A stretch of DNA of 64,000 bases from Anaerosporobacter mobilis DSM 15930 (GCF_900142955.1 NZ_FRCP01000005.1:496001-560000); one strand, 5' to 3'. Shown: positions 53,185 to 62,390, counted from the first letter of the stretch. Numbers and translations are program-made. Notes: a model not told the origin generated them from the sequence alone.

Positions 53185-54537
53185 ATGTTAAAGAATGCAT
53201 TACCTAAGATTATAACCAATACGTTACCAGGACCAAAAGCCGCTGAGATTATGAATCGTCGTAAAGATGCAGTACCAAATGGAATCCGTTGCACCTATCC
53301 TTGTGTTATGAAACAAGCCGCAGGAGCCATGATTGAAGACGTGGACGGGAATCTCTTCTTAGACTGGATTGGTGGTGTTGGCGTACTTAACGTTGGTCAC
53401 TGCCACCCAAAACTAGTTGCTGCTGTGAAAGCACAATCCGAGAACTTCTTTCACGGTATGATCAATATCGTAACTCATGAAGGTTATGTCGAATTAGCCG
53501 AAAAACTTGCTGCTACTGCCCCCACCCGAGGTACTTCTAACAAAGTGATGTTTGCCAACAGTGGTGCCGAAGCCGATGAGAATGCGGTAAAGATTGCCAA
53601 AGCCTATACAAGTCGTCCCAATATCATTGTCTTCTCAGGTGCATTTCATGGAAGAACTCTTTTAACGATGACAATGACTTCCAAGAAGGCATATTCTATG
53701 GGTATGGGTCCGTTCCCTGACGGTGTATATCGCGCTGAATATCCTTATCTATATCGCGCACCTAGTAATATGTCGGAAACAGAAGCAATTGAATATTATA
53801 CTAACGCTCTTTATAAAACCTTTGAGGAAGCTTCCCCTACTGAATATGTGGCTGCTATTGTTATGGAACCTCTACAAGGAGAAGGTGGATTCATTCCTGC
53901 CCCCATTGAATGGGTTAAAGCGGTTCGTAAAATATGTGACGATAATGGTATAGTTCTAATAGCCGATGAAGTACAAACCGGATTTTGCAGAACTGGTAAA
54001 ATCTTCGCTTCAGAATACTGGAAAGATGCTGGCTGCGAGCCTGATATGATTGCCACCGCCAAATCAATCGCAGGAGGTGTTCCTTTAAGTGCAGTTATTG
54101 CTCGCACAGAGCTTATGGACAGTGTGAAACCTGGAATTGTTGGTGGTACTTACGGTGGTAATGCACTAGCTTGCGCTGCTGGTCTGGCGGTACTTAATGT
54201 TATTAAGGAAGAACATCTTGTGGAACGTTCTTGTGAGATTGGTGCGACATGTATGGAGCGCTTTCATGAATGGCAAAAAAAATACCACATTATTGGCGAT
54301 GTCCGTGGACTTGGCGCTATGATTGGTATCGAATTTGTGAAGGATAAGACAACCAAAGAGCCTGCAACCGAATTGGTAAACGCAATTATTAGCTATGCTG
54401 CAAATCATGGTTTACTAATTGAGAACGCAGGTGTCTACTGTAATGTAATACGTTTCTTAGCACCACTTGTTATTACAGATGAGCAATTGGAAGCTGGTTT
54501 TGTGATCTTTGAAGAAGCAATTGTTACTTGTATGTAA
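53185..54537 (+). CDS. gabT: 4-aminobutyrate aminotransferase (class III)
   Basis: PLP enzyme of 450 aa that converts GABA plus 2-oxoglutarate to succinate semialdehyde and glutamate. Class III motifs: MFANSGAEADENAVKIAKAY, FHGRTLLTM, the acidic pair IADEVQTGFCRTG and the PLP lysine in IATAKSIAGGVPLS. AGGAGG lies 7 nt from the ATG. Substrate is inferred from the family blocks and from the 4-hydroxybutyrate dehydrogenase that follows 87 nt later. Confidence 0.92.
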   Translation: MLKNALPKIITNTLPGPKAAEIMNRRKDAVPNGIRCTYPCVMKQAAGAMIEDVDGNLFLDWIGGVGVLNVGHCHPKLVAAVKAQSENFFHGMINIVTHEGYVELAEKLAATAPTRGTSNKVMFANSGAEADENAVKIAKAYTSRPNIIVFSGAFHGRTLLTMTMTSKKAYSMGMGPFPDGVYRAEYPYLYRAPSNMSETEAIEYYTNALYKTFEEASPTEYVAAIVMEPLQGEGGFIPAPIEWVKAVRKICDDNGIVLIADEVQTGFCRTGKIFASEYWKDAGCEPDMIATAKSIAGGVPLSAVIARTELMDSVKPGIVGGTYGGNALACAAGLAVLNVIKEEHLVERSCEIGATCMERFHEWQKKYHIIGDVRGLGAMIGIEFVKDKTTKEPATELVNAIISYAANHGLLIENAGVYCNVIRFLAPLVITDEQLEAGFVIFEEAIVTCM

Positions 54538-54624
54538 TGGATTGTTATCTATGGAACAAGACTCCTCAGGCATTTCATTCCATATCGATCCCTAAACGAA
54601 CTAAGAAGGAGATTCTATTATTTT

Positions 54625-55761
54625 ATGAATACATTTAAATTAACCCCAACGATTACTGAATATCCAACTTGCTCATCCTTCTTTCAAAACTTCGACTTTG
54701 ATAAAGACGATCTGCTTTTTATTAGTAATACTATTTACTCAAAGTATTTCAAAGGTCACACACGTGATGCAACCATACTATTTCGTGGTGATTATGGTAG
54801 TGGTGAACCAACGGATGAGATGGTGGAACAGATTTACCAAGAAATCAAAGACCTACCATACAAACGTGTCATAGCAATCGGTGGTGGTACCATTCTTGAT
54901 ACAGCTAAATTATTCTGTCTTAAGACGTTCTCACCCGTGCTTGACTTATTCGACCATAAGATTCAACCTATTAAAGATAAAGAATTCATCGCTATCCCTA
55001 CCACCTGCGGAACTGGCAGTGAAGTTACTAATATCTCGATTTTGGAGCTGATATCCCGTCAAACTAAGCTTGGTTTAGCACATGATGCTTTATACCCTGA
55101 TGCTACAATTCTAATTCCTGAATTGTTAGAAGAACTTCCTTTCTCTGTCTTCGCAACAAGCTCCATTGACGCCTTAATCCATGCCTTAGAATCATATCTT
55201 TCGCCTAAAGCCACTGATTTTTCTAGACTGTACTCTGTCGAAGCCACAAAGTTGATTCTTTCTGGATACATGCAAATCAAGAAGGTGGGACCAGGGACTC
55301 GTATTCCGTTACTCCATTCATTCCTCATTGCGAGTACCTATGCTGGAATCGCCTTTGGTAATGCTGGAACTGGAGCAGTCCATGCTATGAGCTATCCCTT
55401 CGGTGCAAACTATCATGTTCCACATGGGGAAGCGAATTATATAATGTTTAGTGAGGTCTTTAAAAAATACCAAGAACTATCTCCAGACGGTGATATTGCT
55501 AAGCTAAATGAAATCATCGCTGACACTATAGATTGTTCACCAAGTGAGGTTTATTCAGAGCTAGATGATTTGCTCTCCCTATTAATAGAAAAAAAGCCAC
55601 TTTGTGAATATGGTGTTTCACAAAGCGACTTACTTTCCTTTACAGAGAATGTTATGACGAAACAAAATCGACTAATGGCGAACTGTTATGTTCCATTAAG
55701 AGATGACATGATTTATTCCATATATGATAACCTTTTTAATACCTTATATCGAAACCACTAG
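54625..55761 (+). CDS. 4-hydroxybutyrate dehydrogenase (iron-containing alcohol dehydrogenase)
   Basis: NAD-dependent group III alcohol dehydrogenase of 378 aa that would reduce succinate semialdehyde to 4-hydroxybutyrate. GGGTILDTAKLF is the nucleotide site; the iron ligands lie in SSIDALIHALESYLS and AVHAMSYPFGANYHVPHGEA. The pairing with gabT makes 4-hydroxybutyrate dehydrogenase the best call over other iron-dependent alcohol dehydrogenases. The following pathway genes (4-hydroxybutyryl-CoA transferase, dehydratase) are not in this window. Its stop codon overlaps that of the convergent lipoprotein gene. Confidence 0.88.
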   Translation: MNTFKLTPTITEYPTCSSFFQNFDFDKDDLLFISNTIYSKYFKGHTRDATILFRGDYGSGEPTDEMVEQIYQEIKDLPYKRVIAIGGGTILDTAKLFCLKTFSPVLDLFDHKIQPIKDKEFIAIPTTCGTGSEVTNISILELISRQTKLGLAHDALYPDATILIPELLEELPFSVFATSSIDALIHALESYLSPKATDFSRLYSVEATKLILSGYMQIKKVGPGTRIPLLHSFLIASTYAGIAFGNAGTGAVHAMSYPFGANYHVPHGEANYIMFSEVFKKYQELSPDGDIAKLNEIIADTIDCSPSEVYSELDDLLSLLIEKKPLCEYGVSQSDLLSFTENVMTKQNRLMANCYVPLRDDMIYSIYDNLFNTLYRNH

Positions 55762-56489
55762 TTTGTAACTGTATCTTTTCCTACCTTAGACATCTTCTCT
55801 AATTGAAGGACCTCGATATAATAAAACGGGCCAAATTCCTTATCAAATCCTTCTCGAAGGACACCAGTGACCTTTATCCAATCTTTTACTGATACAAAAC
55901 TAGATAAATCTTCGTTTGTTACAAATTCAAAAGAAACATATCCTCCCTGGCAGTATGGACAATCAGGTCCATACCTGCCAATAAAATCATAGGGAGCAAA
56001 ATCATTAATATAGTATCCTTCTATTTCAACAACTTTTCCCTCATATTGTTCAAAATTCATATACCAGTCATTAATTTGAGTGGAATACATAGTATCACCA
56101 ACAACAATATCCACTTCTCCATTAAAGCTCTCCTGATCTGCTTTGATATCACAATCGTAGATGGATTTGTTTTTCGTTACGGCATTATCATATTTGGGTT
56201 CATATGTTAAATCTGTACTCGGTACGTTCTCTTTTGCTCCTTCCTCCTGTGGGTTTTCTTTGTTACTCTCTTCATTGTAATACGCATCACTGTTTTCCTC
56301 CTGCTCTTCATATAAGGTACCATCTGCCTGATTAACATCATTCTTTGTCAGACTTTGATTGCCCTTGTCATTATTCCATATACTTGTCTTGCTATGTGCA
56401 CCTTTTCCTTGACTTTGATTCTTACAACCGCTCAATGTCAAAACCAGAACGAAAAGACAAACCAACATAAAAGCTTTATTTTTACTCAT
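55758..56489 (-). CDS. Lipoprotein of the zinc-uptake locus
   Basis: Secreted lipoprotein of 243 aa. Signal FMLVCLFVLVLTLSGC with the lipobox cysteine near residue 22; a long acidic, low-complexity stretch; then a C-terminal domain with YDCDIKADQESFNGEVDIVV, VVEIEGYYINDFAPYDFIGR, PDCPYCQGGYVSFEF and DWIKVTGVLREGF. The C-terminal part resembles TIGR03943/DUF1980 proteins, often zinc-regulated. The CPYC may bind metal. It follows znuB by about 10 nt. The ATG at 56487-56489 has AAAGGTAATGG upstream. Confidence 0.8.
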   Translation of the reverse strand: MSKNKAFMLVCLFVLVLTLSGCKNQSQGKGAHSKTSIWNNDKGNQSLTKNDVNQADGTLYEEQEENSDAYYNEESNKENPQEEGAKENVPSTDLTYEPKYDNAVTKNKSIYDCDIKADQESFNGEVDIVVGDTMYSTQINDWYMNFEQYEGKVVEIEGYYINDFAPYDFIGRYGPDCPYCQGGYVSFEFVTNEDLSSFVSVKDWIKVTGVLREGFDKEFGPFYYIEVLQLEKMSKVGKDTVTN

Positions 56490-56499
56490 AGTTATTCCA

Positions 56500-57318
56500 T
56501 TACCTTTCTTTTCGTTTCTCATATACCAAGCATATTAAAAAGACCACCATATTCACGATAACAATGCTTGATCCTGTTGGTGCAGAATATTGGTACGATA
56601 TATATACCCCCACGCAAAAGCATATAACAGAGATAATTACTGCTACAATAGTTACTGACTTAAATGTTTTACAGATACGCATTGCACTTAAGGAAGGGAA
56701 TACTAAAAGGCTTGATATTAACAACGTTCCCATCATGCGCATTCCTAGAACTACTGTGATGGCCGTTAATAATGCGATAATCATATTATAAAAATCACTC
56801 TTTGTACCAGTCGCCTTAGCGAAAGTTTCATCAAAGGTCACTGCGAATATTCTTGGATAGAATAGTATATACAAAATCAAGACTACAATTGATAATCCAA
56901 TGGATATCCGTACATCGGATTTACTCATAGCAAGAATACTGCCAAACATGTAATTGCATACATCTGTGTTCATACCCGTCGTTAAGGAGACTGTCATTAC
57001 ACCAACTGCCAACGCTCCACTACACATTAGTGCTGTTGCAGCATCCCCTTTTATCTTATTACTTTCATTCATACGCAGTAGTAAAAATGCCGCCAGTACA
57101 CAAATCGGTATGGCTATTGCAAGTGGAGTAAGATTAGACACATAAGCTATGGCAAGTGCAGCAAAACCAACATGGGATAATCCATCTCCAATCATAGAAT
57201 ACCTTTTTAGTACAAGACTTGTTCCTAATAGCGCAGAACAAAGAGAAACTAAAATACCTACAATCAATGCTCTTATCATAAAAGAATAAGAAAACATATC
57301 CATGATATTTTGTATCAT
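56500..57318 (-). CDS. Metal ABC transporter permease (ZnuB-like)
   Basis: Membrane subunit of 272 aa with about eight hydrophobic helices, starting SYSFMIRALIVGILVSLCSALL and containing SMIGDGLSHVGFAALAIAYV, the ABC-3 family block. It pairs with the ATPase encoded just upstream (4-nt overlap). Zinc is the best guess because of the substrate-binding protein; manganese is possible. CAGGAGGGG precedes the ATG. Confidence 0.92.
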   Translation of the reverse strand: MIQNIMDMFSYSFMIRALIVGILVSLCSALLGTSLVLKRYSMIGDGLSHVGFAALAIAYVSNLTPLAIAIPICVLAAFLLLRMNESNKIKGDAATALMCSGALAVGVMTVSLTTGMNTDVCNYMFGSILAMSKSDVRISIGLSIVVLILYILFYPRIFAVTFDETFAKATGTKSDFYNMIIALLTAITVVLGMRMMGTLLISSLLVFPSLSAMRICKTFKSVTIVAVIISVICFCVGVYISYQYSAPTGSSIVIVNMVVFLICLVYEKRKER

Positions 57319-58025
57319 TTTCTTTCCCCTCCTGTCATAAAGCGTACTCCAAGTTCGGTATTCATATATTCACCCATTGTTCCAAAAAACAACTGTGAAT
57401 TACCTAATTGTAAGATATGAGTTGCATGTGCCGTAGCAAGCTGTACATCATGTGATACCATAATTACAGTAATGTTATCTTTTTGGTTTAGCTCTTTAAC
57501 GATATTATACAATTCTACTGTCATTATTGGATCTAATCCCGCAACAGGTTCATCAAGCAACAACATTTTTTTAGTTGCACATAGAGCCCTAGCTAACAAA
57601 ACTCTCTGTTGCTGTCCTCCTGATAGTTCTCGATAGCATTTTCCCTTTAGCGGAAGAATCCCCAGTTGTTTCAACTTCTGAAGAGCTATCTTGCGATCTT
57701 CTCTGTTGTAAAACGGGCGTTTACCACACTGATTCAAACGTCCCGACAATACTACTTCCATTACGCTAGCAGGAAAATCTCTTTGAATCTGTGTTTGCTG
57801 TGGTAGGTATCCTATTTCGGTCTGACTAAGTCCATCTCCCGTTTGAATCTGCCCGGCTGATGGCTTCTTTAGATTTAAGATTCCTTTCATAAGTGTACTT
57901 TTACCCGATCCGTTTTCTCCCAGAATGCAGAGATATTCTCCTTGATTTAATTCGAAATTCACACGAGTTAATACTTCCTTTCCCTCATATGAAAAAGAGA
58001 CATCCTTACAAGTTAATACACTCAT
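57315..58025 (-). CDS. Metal ABC transporter ATP-binding protein (ZnuC-like)
   Basis: ATPase subunit of 236 aa: Walker A GENGSGKST, Q-loop YLPQQTQI, signature LSGGQQQR, Walker B LLLDEPVAGLDP and H-loop VSHDV. Overlaps the permease gene by 4 nt and abuts the binding-protein gene, so the three are one transcript. Family level fits zinc/manganese importers. Confidence 0.93.
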   Translation of the reverse strand: MSVLTCKDVSFSYEGKEVLTRVNFELNQGEYLCILGENGSGKSTLMKGILNLKKPSAGQIQTGDGLSQTEIGYLPQQTQIQRDFPASVMEVVLSGRLNQCGKRPFYNREDRKIALQKLKQLGILPLKGKCYRELSGGQQQRVLLARALCATKKMLLLDEPVAGLDPIMTVELYNIVKELNQKDNITVIMVSHDVQLATAHATHILQLGNSQLFFGTMGEYMNTELGVRFMTGGERK

Positions 58026-59003
58026 TTAATTCAATGCCTCCTTAAGAACATGGACGTTATGTTCCATCCTGTCAAGATACGTAATCCCTGCTTCAAAGTC
58101 TTCCTTGGTTACATTGTGTACGGCATTTAGCTGCTCACTTTTTGCACCTGTCTCTTCGCAGATAGAGTCGCATATCTTTCCATTGGACAATTCAATGTGG
58201 AAGACAACTGGTATTGCATCTTCTTTGACTTTATCTGTTAAGAAAGCAATTGTAGCGGCATTAGCCTCCGTATCGGTTGAGCAACCTGGGAATGCTGCAT
58301 AATAAGTCAGTCCATACTCTTCAACCAGGTAACGGAATGGGAATCGATCTCCCACTATAATTTCCTTTCTTTTTGCAGTATCAACTACCTCTTTGAATTC
58401 TTGGTCAAGATTCTCTAGTTTCTTAGTATAGTCATTGGTATTGCGTATATAGTCCTCTTTATTAGCCGGATCGATTTCACATAAAGCATCACATAACTTC
58501 TGTACAATTACAATTGCATTCTTAGGAGAAGTCCAAACATGTTCATCATATTCAACTTCTTCCTCACCATCTCCAGCTTCTTCTGCTTCTGATGTCATTC
58601 CTTCAACAGTTTCCTCTTCCACTAAATCAACACAATCCATTAACGTAACAATCTTGGTATCTGTTGTATCAATGGATTCCAGAATAGACTCTACCCAAGA
58701 ATCCGAATCACCTCCAACATAGACGAATAGATTGGCATGTTCTATGTTTTTTATGTCTTTTGGCGTTGGTTCAAAACTGTGACTTTCCGCCCCCGGTTTT
58801 AATAACATAGTAAGATTAATATGATCACCAGCAATCTGCCTTAAAAAGTCATACTCAGGAAAGATGGTTGCTACCACATTTACTTTATCTTCATCTGCTT
58901 TATTTTCCTTACCTTTGTTTTTATCTTTGCATGCACTTAAAGTAAGCATAGCAAGAAGCATAACTATACCAAATATAAAATATTTATTTAATTTTCTTTT
59001 CAT
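58026..59003 (-). CDS. Zinc-type ABC substrate-binding lipoprotein (ZnuA-like)
   Basis: Cluster A-I solute-binding protein of 325 aa. A signal ending LTLSAC precedes the mature part. Metal ligands are seen in GAESHSFEPTPKDI (His) and VEYDEHVWTSPKNA (His); the helix-forming RKEIIVGDRFPFRYLVEEYGL is the central linker. The acidic stretch EEETVEGMTSEAEEAGDG before the second ligand takes the place of the His-rich loop of many ZnuA proteins. The ATG at 59001-59003 is chosen (AGAAGGG upstream); an earlier start would add 14 residues. Confidence 0.9.
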   Translation of the reverse strand: MKRKLNKYFIFGIVMLLAMLTLSACKDKNKGKENKADEDKVNVVATIFPEYDFLRQIAGDHINLTMLLKPGAESHSFEPTPKDIKNIEHANLFVYVGGDSDSWVESILESIDTTDTKIVTLMDCVDLVEEETVEGMTSEAEEAGDGEEEVEYDEHVWTSPKNAIVIVQKLCDALCEIDPANKEDYIRNTNDYTKKLENLDQEFKEVVDTAKRKEIIVGDRFPFRYLVEEYGLTYYAAFPGCSTDTEANAATIAFLTDKVKEDAIPVVFHIELSNGKICDSICEETGAKSEQLNAVHNVTKEDFEAGITYLDRMEHNVHVLKEALN

Positions 59004-59054
59004 AATCACACATTTCCCTTCTATATTACCAAGTAAAACAGGCAATAATGAGCC

Positions 59055-59135
59055 TTATCTAATTACCATGGTTTTTGCTATAATAGCACTATAGATAAAA
59101 AAGAGCACAACAATAAGACGGTCTTTAGATACCAT
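59055..59135 (-). CDS. Possible 26-aa hydrophobic peptide
   Basis: A short frame with GGAAAAAG before the ATG encodes a peptide with one helix, LIVVLFFIYSAIIA, flanked by charged residues (MVSKDR, MVIR). It sits between the small membrane protein and the zinc-binding lipoprotein in the operon. Small membrane peptides exist in transport operons, but this one is not recognised and could be chance. Confidence 0.35.
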   Translation of the reverse strand: MVSKDRLIVVLFFIYSAIIAKTMVIR

Positions 59136-59158
59136 CTTTTTCCGTGTACTGTGTGATT

Positions 59159-59464
59159 TCAATCGTCCATTCTTACCTTATCATCAATGGGATTTCGTTT
59201 TAGAATATAACCATAAGAATCGTCAATATGTATACGTTTGACAATCAATAGAACAATTCCAAATACAATTGTTGTTAACATCCCCTGCAATAATTTTTCA
59301 ATCTGATTCATCAATTGAAGTTCATGACAGATTGTACAATCAGCTCCTGTACAATCGTGAAACTCATGCGTTGCAGTAAAAGTTACAAAATAGAATAATA
59401 CAAAGGTAACACTAAAAGCAATCAGAATAGTAATATATCTTTTCATCATTAATTTATAATCCAT
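59159..59464 (-). CDS. Small membrane protein with extracytoplasmic cysteines
   Basis: 101-aa protein with two helices (ITILIAFSVTFVLFYFVTF and LTTIVFGIVLLIVKRIHI) joined by a loop CTGADCTICHELQ. First gene of the zinc-uptake operon, directly after a strong promoter. The loop could bind zinc at the outer face of the membrane. I do not recognise a named family. AAAGGGGC precedes the ATG. Confidence 0.8.
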   Translation of the reverse strand: MDYKLMMKRYITILIAFSVTFVLFYFVTFTATHEFHDCTGADCTICHELQLMNQIEKLLQGMLTTIVFGIVLLIVKRIHIDDSYGYILKRNPIDDKVRMDD

Positions 59465-59498
59465 ATTACTGAGGCCCCTTTATATTATTTTGTGCTAG

Positions 59499-59581
59499 TA
59501 CGGTACACTGTTGTATTACCGTAAGACTTAATTGAATTTGAAATTGGTTTTCATTTTAGACTATGTTTAAACATAAGTCAA
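59499..59581 (-). promoter_or_regulatory. Promoter and operator candidates of the zinc operon
   Basis: TTGACT (59576-59581), 17-nt spacer, TAAAAT (59553-59558). The spacer contains the perfect palindrome TATGTTTAAACATA (59562-59575). In the leader TACGGT and ACCGTA (59499-59504, 59518-59523) form a second inverted repeat. A Zur-type repressor is expected; no zur gene is identified here. Confidence 0.68.
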
Positions 59582-59643
59582 GTATATTATTTTATCCACT
59601 GCTATTATTGCTACTTCACCCTCGGCCTCAAAGGATGATAGTT

Positions 59644-62295
59644 TTAAGGATTTTCCTCCATGATTTTTTTAATATGATCTGCTGTTTCTAAAGAGATTGC
59701 ATCAAATAAGCGATTTTGCTTTGTTGGCATTGTCTCTAGATAAATCTCACGAATGCTTTCATTCACACGCTTTACATCTTCCTCTAATTCTCTTGCTGAC
59801 AACAATCTACAACCTTGCCCTCGTATAATCACCTGTTCCACTCCATCAGAAGTCGCTACTGTAATGTTATATTTACGCTTGTTCTCATGAGAGAATCTCT
59901 CGATATATTGATCTGCAGTTTCTGCCTCCTTTGTAAAGACAATATGAATATTATGATAATCCATAATCTCCGTCATATGTCCCTGTACGCGGTAAGCATC
60001 ATAAACTACGATAAGATTACATTTCTTAATCGCTTGGTAGTTACATAAGATATCTTGTAACTTTCCTCTCGCACTGTCCATGTTTGTCTGAGCAAGCGCA
60101 TTCAGTTCCTCCCACGCATAGATTATATTATATCCATCCACCAATAGATACTCCTCTAAAACCTCAGCCTTCTTATAGGTTCGTACAACTGGTGAAGCAT
60201 TACTCTCTGTCTTCTTACTGGAATTACCTTTATAATAGTTGACCCTTCCCCCACTGTTTGCATAGAAAGTACGATTAAGAATGTGATCGATCTCATCCGT
60301 GTCAATCCACCTCTCTTGATAGGAGGTCTGTACCTTACGTTCCTTATCTACATTGCCTGTATTCTTTCTTAATGCATCTAGATAACTTTCCACATGCATA
60401 TAATCTTTTACTTCATCCCAGCTTACAACAAATCCTGCTCCATGTGAACAGAATACAGAACCCGTTGGATTCTCTAGATCTTTCTCTGCATCATAACCAA
60501 GCGTTTCAATTACCTCGTTTTCATTGTGGCACGGCTCATATCCTTTTAGGTCACAATATAGCCTCCCATGACCACCTGTATAAGCAATCACTTCCCTTTG
60601 ATAATCACGCATAGTAACAACAGGCGCACTACCTACTAGGGTTGCCATACCTTCCTTTGTTTCTGTTATCTCAAATGTTCCATACATCTTCTCAATATCC
60701 GTCATGGCCCTACCAATTACTTTCTCTGGAACTTCTAACTGGAATTCATAATATGGCTCTAATACTATCGAATTAGCTTGTTTTAACCCCTGTCTAACTG
60801 CGCGGTATGTTGCTTGTCTGAAATCGCCACCTTCTGTATGTTTTTGATGGGCACGACCTCCCACTAAGGTTATCTTCATATCTGTAATACCCGAACCTGT
60901 CAAAACACCCAGGTGTTCCTTCTCCTCTAGATGGGTTAGAACAAGACGCTGCCAATTTCGGTCCAAATCATCTTCACAACAATTTACACCAAACTGTAGT
61001 CCAGATCCTGGTTCACCGGGTTCTAAGAGAAGATGCACTTCTGCATAATGTTTTAACGGTTCAAAATGTCCAACCCCCTCCACGACATCTGTTATGGTTT
61101 CCTTATAAACGATATTACCTGTTCCAAATTCTACGTGCACTCCAAATCGTTCTGCAATTAAACTACGTAATATCTCGATCTGTACCTCACCCATGATCCC
61201 TGCTTGAATCTCTTGTAGATTCTCATCCCAGACAATATGAAGTTCTGGTTCCTCTTCTTCTAGTTGACGTAATTTCGGTAACATGGAACTGGCATCGCAT
61301 CCCTCTGGTAACCTAACTTGATAGGTTAGTACGGGTGCTAGAATCGGTGCCATAGACGCCTCTTCCACACCAAGCCCTTCTCCCGGATGTGTATCTGTTA
61401 GTCCCGTTACTGCACAGATTGTACCTGCGTTAACTTCAGCCACCGTTTCATACTTCACTCCAGAATAGATCCGAATCTGATTTACTTTTTCTTGTTTACT
61501 GGTTAATACATCTTTTACTTTCAGGCAACCACCAGTAATTTTCATATACGTAAGTCGATTGCCTTGTTCATCTCTTGCAATTTTATATATCTTTGCACCA
61601 AATTCTGTCGGATAGATTGGAGCTAACGTATATTTTTCAAGTCCATTCATTAATTCTTCTACACCCTCTAACTTTAGGGCAGCACCAAAGAAACAAGGGA
61701 ATACCTTTCTCTTTTGGATCATTTCTCTTATCTTGTCTAATGCGATACTTCCAGATTCCATATATTGTTCTAACAATGTTTCATCACACATTGCTATATT
61801 CTCAAAGAATTCTTCTGCCCCTATATCTCCAAACTCAATACAGCCATCATCTAACACATGCCTTAACTCTTCGATTACTTTTCCCTTATTCGTTCCCGCT
61901 TGATCCATCTTATTCACAAAAAGAAACACAGGAACCTTATATTTGTCTAATAATTTCCACAAGGTTCTTGTATGACCCTGAACACCATCTGCACCGCTGA
62001 TTACTAGGATTGCATAATCTAATACTTGAAGCGTTCTCTCCATCTCTGCTGAGAAATCCACATGCCCTGGAGTATCAAGTAGTGTGATTTTGGTCTCTTT
62101 CAGGTTGAGTACCGCTTGCTTTGAAAAGATTGTGATTCCCCTTGCCCTCTCTAGGGTAAATGTATCCAAGAAAGCATTACCATTATCCACCCGTCCAAGT
62201 TTTCGTATGCTTCCACTCATATACAACATGCTCTCTGATAAAGTAGTTTTACCAGCGTCAACATGTGCTAAAATTCCTATTGTTAATTTCTTCAT
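59644..62295 (-). CDS. Tet-type ribosomal-protection GTPase fused to a Rae1/YacP-like NYN nuclease
   Basis: Translational GTPase of 883 aa. Residues 1-640 follow the EF-G/TetM layout: G1 AHVDAGKTTL, G2 RGITI, G3 DTPGHVDF, G4 NKMD, then domains II-V. In domain IV the tip that in TetM carries YSPVST reads AHQKHTEGGDF, so the residues that dislodge tetracycline are missing. After a linker (about 640-713), residues 714-883 form a NYN/PIN-like domain with acidic motifs LVDGYNIIYAW, VVYDAYRV, EAETADQYIER and VATSDGVEQ. That is the pattern of YacP/Rae1, the B. subtilis endonuclease that cuts mRNA in the ribosomal A site. Typical Tet proteins end near 640. Function is inferred: ribosome rescue or drug response at the A site. 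AAGTGAGAA lies before the ATG; the promoter abuts a fold-back repeat. Confidence 0.85.
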   Translation of the reverse strand: MKKLTIGILAHVDAGKTTLSESMLYMSGSIRKLGRVDNGNAFLDTFTLERARGITIFSKQAVLNLKETKITLLDTPGHVDFSAEMERTLQVLDYAILVISGADGVQGHTRTLWKLLDKYKVPVFLFVNKMDQAGTNKGKVIEELRHVLDDGCIEFGDIGAEEFFENIAMCDETLLEQYMESGSIALDKIREMIQKRKVFPCFFGAALKLEGVEELMNGLEKYTLAPIYPTEFGAKIYKIARDEQGNRLTYMKITGGCLKVKDVLTSKQEKVNQIRIYSGVKYETVAEVNAGTICAVTGLTDTHPGEGLGVEEASMAPILAPVLTYQVRLPEGCDASSMLPKLRQLEEEEPELHIVWDENLQEIQAGIMGEVQIEILRSLIAERFGVHVEFGTGNIVYKETITDVVEGVGHFEPLKHYAEVHLLLEPGEPGSGLQFGVNCCEDDLDRNWQRLVLTHLEEKEHLGVLTGSGITDMKITLVGGRAHQKHTEGGDFRQATYRAVRQGLKQANSIVLEPYYEFQLEVPEKVIGRAMTDIEKMYGTFEITETKEGMATLVGSAPVVTMRDYQREVIAYTGGHGRLYCDLKGYEPCHNENEVIETLGYDAEKDLENPTGSVFCSHGAGFVVSWDEVKDYMHVESYLDALRKNTGNVDKERKVQTSYQERWIDTDEIDHILNRTFYANSGGRVNYYKGNSSKKTESNASPVVRTYKKAEVLEEYLLVDGYNIIYAWEELNALAQTNMDSARGKLQDILCNYQAIKKCNLIVVYDAYRVQGHMTEIMDYHNIHIVFTKEAETADQYIERFSHENKRKYNITVATSDGVEQVIIRGQGCRLLSARELEEDVKRVNESIREIYLETMPTKQNRLFDAISLETADHIKKIMEENP

Positions 62296-62390
62296 CTATA
62301 TTCTCACTTCTTCTTTTTTAGGCCGACATAGTATCTAACTACGTAGTAGGCTCTATTGATCATTCCGATATCGTAATTTTATTATATATT

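Noticed and set aside
59644..62295. Simple tetracycline-resistance gene
   Set aside because: The protein is about 240 residues longer than Tet proteins, carries a nuclease domain and lacks the YSP tip of domain IV.
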